Made by a program: the position numbers and the translations under genes
Notes under the pieces: generated by a model
Told to the model about the DNA's origin: nothing
The model's input: the letters and a program-made list of their open reading frames with translations, nothing else
The model's database searches: none
In this document: positions 58,501-64,000 of the stretch, piece by piece
Position numbering within the stretch: position 1 is the first letter of the stretch
How the letters are laid out: each line of letters starts with the position of its first letter
From: Eustoma russellianum
Lineage: Eukaryota; Streptophyta; Magnoliopsida; Gentianales; Gentianaceae
Assembly (NCBI GenBank): GCA_036186865.1
Contig: AP025047.1
Coordinates: 31,310,652-31,374,651 of the forward strand
DNA: 64,000 nt
Direction: 5' to 3'

Positions 58501-59423
58501 ATACACCACGGCATGCCCAACCCAATGTCCTTTCTGTAAAACACATTCAGCTACAGTCGACCATTTGTTCATCTCATGCTCGCGCATCCGTTTTCTATGG
58601 AGTTTTTTTTGCCGCGGAGCTTAATGGCGTACATCCGTCAACACAATCGCTTAGACAATATATCATGGCATGGTGGTATCGATCCACTCTCACATCTCTC
58701 CTAGGCGTCTTGAGGATAATAATTCCTGGGATAATATTATATAATATTTGGCGTCATTATGCGCAGCTAATTTATGGTGACGTCACCCGCTTCTCTACAT
58801 CCGCAATTCGTAATTCTATTCATTTCGACATTCACACGTGGATACTGAAGATACAAGGAACCAAACTAGCTGCACTTCCATTTACTCCTATACCCTGGCT
58901 ACCTCAGATTCGGCCCCCTAGACTTCGCATTATGCGCTGGCAAACCCCTCCCTCTGGCATGCTCAAACTAAATGTGGATGCAGCTGTGGGACAGCACTAC
59001 GCGGCAGGGGGTGGAATCCTCCGCGATAAAAATGGTTCATGCATTCAGGCTCTTTCCTTTCGGCTACCTAGTTGTACCCCTCTGCAGGCTGAGATACAGG
59101 CCACCCTGTTTAGCCTGCTGTATTTCCTCCCATATTACCGTTCGATAATTGTAGAATCAGACTGTGCTCAAATGCTTACAATCCTAAGCAAGCCGAGTCG
59201 TCCAACAGGACATTATCAGCTCCGCCTACTACATGATCTCATTCGTCAGCATCGGCTTGAATTAGTCCATACATATCGTGAGACAAATATGCCGGCACAC
59301 TATCTAGCGCAACACGTAATGTTGCAACCTCTAACGGGGGAGTACAACAACTCTACTCTTCCACCCCTGGTTCAGGCTTCGGTTGCACTGGTTCTTTCCT
59401 CGGTGGCTTTACGCGCAGCATGA
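55562..59423 (+). pseudogene. LINE-2 ORF2 (endonuclease-RT-zinc finger-RNase H), two TAGs and one frameshift
   Basis: The frame starts MNILIWNVRGMCTSL. Endonuclease residues look complete: N7, E34, GDFN at 132-135, RLDWLF, and SDH at 217-219. TAG at 56576-56578 replaces the Trp kept in LINE-1 (YWKHKAR). TAG at 56948-56950 falls at the same Trp position as in LINE-1. RT motifs are FRPICLTNFISKV, KQGDPLSPLLFIL and YAND (residues 680-683, 57599-57610), where the first catalytic Asp of YADD is Asn. The zinc-finger region reads CPFCKTHSATVDHLFISC. One extra T in an 8-T run (about 58603-58610) shifts the frame. RNase H continues at 58665-59423 (KLNVDAAVGQHYAAGGGIL, ESDCAQ, NMPAHYLAQ). Reading through, the protein would be about 1286 residues, normal for this family. 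Confidence 0.93.
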
Positions 59424-59464
59424 CCTTCACATCTATAATATGAGTTGGATTTGTTGGAGATATT

Positions 59465-59933
59465 CTGCCCGTGTACTAAGCGACACGGGCAGGACCGGTA
59501 TGTTTCGTATTTATCACATATGCTGCTGTTTGTTATCGCTGATTGTCTTTAATGCTGTCTTTCTTACTATGTGCAATGGCTGCTGCGATATGGCTGAGAT
59601 CCGCCGCTTCATGACTGTACACAATTTCCAAGTCTTCCATATGGATTGGCTATGTCAACTTCTCCCTGCCTGTACTCTGATCAGTACAGGCAGCCTCGGT
59701 ACGTTTTCTTTTCTCAGGCATTCCGATTATTCTGTTAGACTATTCAGCCAGCTGACATTGACCTATGCTTTGCATTGGTTATCGGTTGTGAGCATTGGAG
59801 GGGCCGTTGAGGACATTTGCTGCAATTTTCTATTGCCCAAGACACAGGCGCCAGCTTACCATTTCTCCCTGGTCGGATGCAGGGTTTGGCTTTACACATG
59901 TAGTTCTGCCGGCACTTCCTCATGTGCCGGCAG
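59465..59933 (+). repeat. Three long hairpins in LINE-2 3' UTR
   Basis: Perfect stems: 59465-59474 with 59483-59492 (10 bp, CTGCCCGTGT); 59666-59676 with 59683-59693 (11 bp, CTGCCTGTACT); 59906-59915 with 59924-59933 (10 bp, CTGCCGGCAC). All begin CTGCC and end GGCAG. The first two are followed by CGGTATG or CGGTACG, as in LINE-1. The second also shares the upstream TCTTCCAxATGGATTG block with LINE-1. Confidence 0.85.
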
Positions 59934-60302
59934 TACAGGTTGTATCTGTGGCCACACTTCTCACGCTTTTCATTGGTTTGTATTGATTATAATCTTACGC
60001 TCTCTTTCTCCTGCGGTATTGATGAGGCAATGGATAGCACACACTCCCAGAGTCCCGTCAGAATACAATGTCTGTCTATGGATGAGGTTATGCATAAAAG
60101 GGTTGGTATCACTGTCGCCCCTTCTCCGGTTGGCTTACATACTGTCGACATACTCTCTGTCACCAAATGTCATTCAAGCAAAGAGGTCCTTCAGTCGACT
60201 TTCTTTTATTACTGTATTCAAGCAGAATTTTTCTCTTGTAACTTTACATTCAATAGTGTCTATCACCATTCCAGATATATAAATATGTACGCTTTTTCCT
60301 TC

Positions 60303-60338
60303 GCCGGGGTTTTATCCACAAGGGTGGTTTTACCCGGC
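60303..60338 (+). other. 3'-terminal stem-loop of LINE-2
   Basis: Outer stem GCCGGG (60303-60308) with CCCGGC (60333-60338); inner stem CCAC with GTGG (60316-60327). It is followed by AAGGTTTTAATGCGGC, identical to LINE-1. Two outer base pairs are A-T in LINE-1 and G-C here. Confidence 0.82.
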
Positions 60339-60473
60339 AAGGTTTTAATGCGGCATATCATATATATTCTGGATGCTGATAATCAAAAAATTTGTATTTG
60401 CGTTATGCTTTGATGTAATATGGTTTTCCTCCGCCATAAGTGAGGGTTTTATTTAATAAAAGCAGTTTCCTCA

Positions 60474-60477
<4 letters not shown>

Positions 60478-60519
<42 letters not shown>

Positions 60520-63500
60520 AAGATACATATGTATATGTATAAAGTACATATAGGCGTGTATACATGTGTATATGTGGATACATGTACACTAATATATGTT
60601 TTAGGTGACATGCACATTGTACATCCTATTATATATACATACATATGCTAATCTTAGAATGCAATACAATAAAGAAAACAATATAACACATGAATTAAAT
60701 CAAAATACAAGAAAAATCAAAATTGTCCAAGGAACCCCTCCCAAAACCCAATTTTCGGCCAAGACCACTATAGGGGTTCTAGAATCCTCTTAATTTTCTA
60801 ATCCACCCTTAAAATCTAAAATAACTAATTATAATTATAATTAAAACAATAAAAAATTCAAGCATGCAAGACAAGATGAATAAAATAGCTAAGGCATGCA
60901 AGAGAAAAATAATAAACAAATAGAAATGAGGTTTGCATGAGAGACAAAACATGGTCAAAAGTGGTCTCCTCACAAGACCCAAACTTCTCTTTTTCTACCT
61001 TTCATGAAGCTTTGTTCCCTTGACCCTCCCCTTTCCAACCAACGCCCCCTCCCCCTCACAACCCTAGTGGTTTTAAATTTTTTTTGCAAGACAACCTCAA
61101 TTCATTCCATCTTGAAATTCCTCTCAAGAAAGACCAAGCCAACACTTAAGAAAGTTTTTCATCTCCCTCCACACTCCAACATTTTGGCCCCTCCATCCTT
61201 GAAGGCTAGAAGCTCTCATTCAAGTTCCATCTTCAAGCCAACAAGTGTTTAGGTAAGTTTTCTTCTAAGTCCATTAAGTAACTTCTTCATGCACAATAGT
61301 GAAGCTCACATGGTTTCTTCCCTCCACCCCAAAACCGTGGCCTCCATGTCCAACTAGGTGGAAGACATCAACTCTCTTAGGTGGTGCTATCTTGTTACAC
61401 TTGAAGCTCCACTCCAAGCCTACTTGGGTAAGATGTTCTAGCCTCAATTGAAACTCTATTTTCATTATTGAATGAAGACTAACCCTCTTCCTTCCTCTCC
61501 ATCAAAACCGTGTAACCAAGGGTGAAGAAGGAAGTGGATTTCAACTCAACTCACTCCATAACCAAGCAAAGACAAGAGCTTTAGCTTGAAGAGGCAAGTA
61601 TACAATGATCTCTCATGATTTATTTAAAGAGTTAGTGACTTGAATGCTTAGAGGTCCTTAAGATTTGAGCTTTAATGGAATATTCTAAGTTTAAGATTAT
61701 TTCTTAGAGATTCCTTAAGAACAATGCATTTCATGTGGCCTATTCTCTCAAAGATAGAATCTTTTAGTACATGCATTTATTTACAAGGCTGTTTTGAGAT
61801 GATTTAAGGTGCAACTAAGTCAGTCTAGGCAAGTTTGGTTCTTGATTGAAATTTGAAAGGTCTAAGAAAAGCATGCATGTGAAAGATAAGAGGTTTATGA
61901 AGTTGTGTGCAAGATTGGTTTAAGATGACCCTTGAATGTGATTGCATTATTGAATATATGTTACAAAATGAGGCTAAGGTACCACCTAGGTTTCGGCTCT
62001 AAGGAGGGAAGAGAAGGTGAGTAGTGTCTTTAAGGAAGAACACTTGTTTTGGTGCATAGATGATATTTGCTTGAAATACTATCTACAACTGTTTCGTATA
62101 TGGAAAAAGTGACCTTATAATGAGCATGCAATCTGGACATTTATGTTACAATAAGGTGTAAGTGGTAATCAATAATATATCTCATAAGAACAAGATGAAT
62201 GGTGGACCTTTGACTTGAACCAATGACAAGATATCAAACTACTGGAGCTAGGCAGAATGGGATGACATCTTCAACGGCCTAAGAGCGGACCTTACAGACC
62301 TTTAATGAAGCTAATTTTTGGTACCAAGTTATCCTTATGAGTGTAGCACAAGTGAGAGTTGGAATTCTGTTAAAATAAGTTACAGATTATTTTTTAATAA
62401 AATATTTAGTAGAACTGCTCCAGTTGGAAATTCTGGAGCTGGGCAGAATGCAGCACTAATTTCAACGGCTTAAAACCGGACCTTTTAGACCTTCAATAAA
62501 TCTGGGTTTTGGGACAGAGCTAGCCGCATGCGTATAACAGAGCTGAGAGTTGGAATTTCGGTAAAATAAGTTATGTTTAATTTATAATAAAATAATTGGT
62601 GAGACTGCTCAGGCTGTAAATTCTGGAACATGATAGAATGGTGTAACGTATTGAATGGCTTGAAAAGAGATTTTGTAGATGTTCAATAAAGCTGATTTTT
62701 GGTGTGGGGACAGCCTTGTGTGTATAGAAAATGTGAAAGTTGGAATTTTGGTAAAAAGACCTGTGGAATATTTTTAATAAAATAATTGGTAAAGCTGCTC
62801 AGGCTGGAAAGCCTGGAACTGATCAGAACAGAATATCTTTTTGATTGACTCGAACTGATCAATAAAGCTGATTTTTGGCATGATAACAATACCAAGCGTG
62901 CAGTGAGTACTACAGCTGGAATTATGGTAAAACAATTTGTGGATTTATTTTAATGATTTAATTGGTAACACTGCTCAATGAGAAGTACTGGAACAGAGCA
63001 GAAATTAAGTAACGCGTTAATGGACTCAAAAACGAATCTTAGGGACAAGAAAATGGGCTAAGTTTCGGTAGGATGTTAGTCTTACGTGTTTATGACATGT
63101 AAGAGTTGGAATTTTGGAAAAAGAATTTATGGTTTTGCCACAATTGAATTTTTAGTAAAATAGGTCAGTCCAGTTTCAGCACATGATCCGTTTCAGAGAA
63201 ATGATTAAATGAACCCTTTATGGTTGTTAGATTGATCCGGAAATTTTATCGTAATCACTTAAGACATAAAGGAGTAAGACCATGTATAACTAATCCAGAT
63301 GGTCATAACGTTTTGATGGGTAATTACGAGCCTAAATTGGATGTACTAAAACTGAAAACTTGGAATGAACAGGGGATTAACTATAAAAGGCCCCATTTGA
63401 TGGATTTGGATCTATATACACGGTTTTGGGATCATGAATATTAATCCCAAGGGAGTTTATTATACTTTCCAGGTTATGGTTCCAATAATTAAGGTTTTGA

Positions 63501-64000
63501 GGTCTCAAAAGCTAAGGTAATGTGGTGATTATATCGCAGAATTCAGCATGCGCACTCGATAATGATTGGATGACTTAAGGACTATATTCGTCTTAGAAAG
63601 TTAAGAAAATTTTATGACATGTATCTAAGATCCCACCAAACGTATTTATGACAAAAGATTATGGAAATGGACCTATTTGGTTAGCTTAACCGCCCATGAA
63701 CACGAAGTAAAAGTCTGGAAATATTTAGTTTCCGAAACCATGCATGTTGTCATGTTATAAGGAATACATATGATTATTCACGTCATGACTTGCATGGCAT
63801 ATCATTCCATGTATCATGCATGTCCGTATGTCACATGAATCTGATTTTATGAATTTTATGCAAGCAAGTCTTTTCAAGTGAAAATGTTTTCAGTTATGCA
63901 TGAAAAGTTTTTATGGTCCCATGTTTTAAAGAAAGCTTCATGATTTCTTTGCCGACCAAGCATGCGACTAACCCGACTCCAGACCCAGGGTTAATTGGTC
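60478..64000 (+). repeat. 3' LTR of element D, right part (runs off the window)
   Basis: Resumes at the (TA)n tract and follows 46384-49899 closely, including the ~189 bp array (62190-63140). The window stops where the 43 bp GATC array begins, so about 930 bp of LTR and the target duplication lie outside. Confidence 0.92.

Larger units (their letters stand above)
54053..60476 (+). mobile_element. LINE-2: full-length plant L1-type LINE inserted in a (TA)n tract
   Basis: About 6.4 kb: GC-rich 5' UTR, intact ORF1, ORF2 overlapping by ATGA, a ~1.05 kb structured 3' UTR, a TTTAATAAAA signal and a short A-tail. The flanks are both (TA)n followed by TGCAA (left ends at 54052, right at about 60521), so the target duplication includes the microsatellite and its exact length cannot be set. 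The uninterrupted site exists at 46384-46408. Confidence 0.93.
46056..64000 (+). mobile_element. Element D: LARD-like non-autonomous gypsy with 4.8-kb LTRs
   Basis: 5' LTR 46056-50830 (TGTTGTACCCC...GGCGCTACA), primer-binding site 50833-50849, interior 50831-53677, polypurine tract, then a 3' LTR from 53678. That LTR is split by LINE-2 and runs off the right edge about 930 bp before its end. The interior has no open gag or pol, only a gag-start peptide and a pol-tail remnant. Very long LTRs and a non-coding interior fit large retrotransposon derivatives. It inserted within the first ~13 bases of the minus-strand C-type LTR. Confidence 0.85.

Noticed and set aside
59383..60282. 299-codon open frame overlapping the end of LINE-2 ORF2 and its 3' UTR
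   Set aside because: No matching frame in LINE-1, it runs through the conserved hairpins, and it shows no known domain. The RNA structure explains the conservation better.

Overview
The window is repeat-rich nuclear DNA from a flowering plant, most likely a dicot. Almost everything is transposon: several Ty3/gypsy elements with very long LTRs, Ty1/copia elements, two full-length L1-type LINEs, an RTE-type LINE tail and tRNA-derived SINEs. The only host gene sequence I can support is one terminal exon of an F-box/PHLOEM PROTEIN 2-A gene (32204-32624, +) and a possible terminal exon of an unknown gene (34066-34160, -). The species cannot be named from the sequence.

Layout. 1-1134: minus-strand copia gag-protease remnant and leader. 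1135-7974: decayed Tekay/Del-like gypsy (element A) with a partial 5' LTR full of tandem repeats, a gag tail, a pol lacking the RT core, and a partial 3' LTR. 7975-15375: element B, two long partial LTRs around a ~0.5 kb interior that keeps only the gag zinc knuckle. Its left LTR carries ~0.7 kb of inverted element-D-type LTR. 15385-18546: element E, pol end, LTR, primer-binding site and gag start, in that order. 18550-19869: SIRE-like copia (F) cut by element C. 19870-25165: element C, a 3.9 kb LTR, primer-binding site and decayed gag. 25166-26699: unassigned LTR-like DNA. 26705-31734: structurally complete copia (G) with 400 bp LTRs and a 5 bp target duplication.

31735-34160 is a small island of former gene space, hit by a truncated SINE, a complete minus-strand SINE with 15 bp duplications, and a foldback element. 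An RTE LINE 3' end (34165-34972) and minus-strand copia fragments (36080-36690) follow. 36955-46053 is a minus-strand C-type LTR split by LINE-1 (37971-43936, 20 bp target duplication). Element D starts at 46056 and runs off the right edge: a 4775 bp LTR, a 2.85 kb interior with no usable coding sequence, and a second LTR split by LINE-2 (54053-60476), which landed in a (TA)n tract.

How the parts relate. D looks like a non-autonomous LARD-type derivative of the same gypsy group as C: it keeps the primer-binding site, polypurine tract, a gag start and a pol tail. Nesting gives relative ages: F before C; the minus C-type LTR before LINE-1 and D; D before LINE-2. The two LINEs are diverged members of one family. 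Both have an ATGA overlap joining ORF1 to ORF2, both carry an in-frame TAG at the same ORF2 position, and their 3' UTRs carry a set of hairpins whose stems change by compensating base pairs. That structured 3' UTR is the most interesting signal here.
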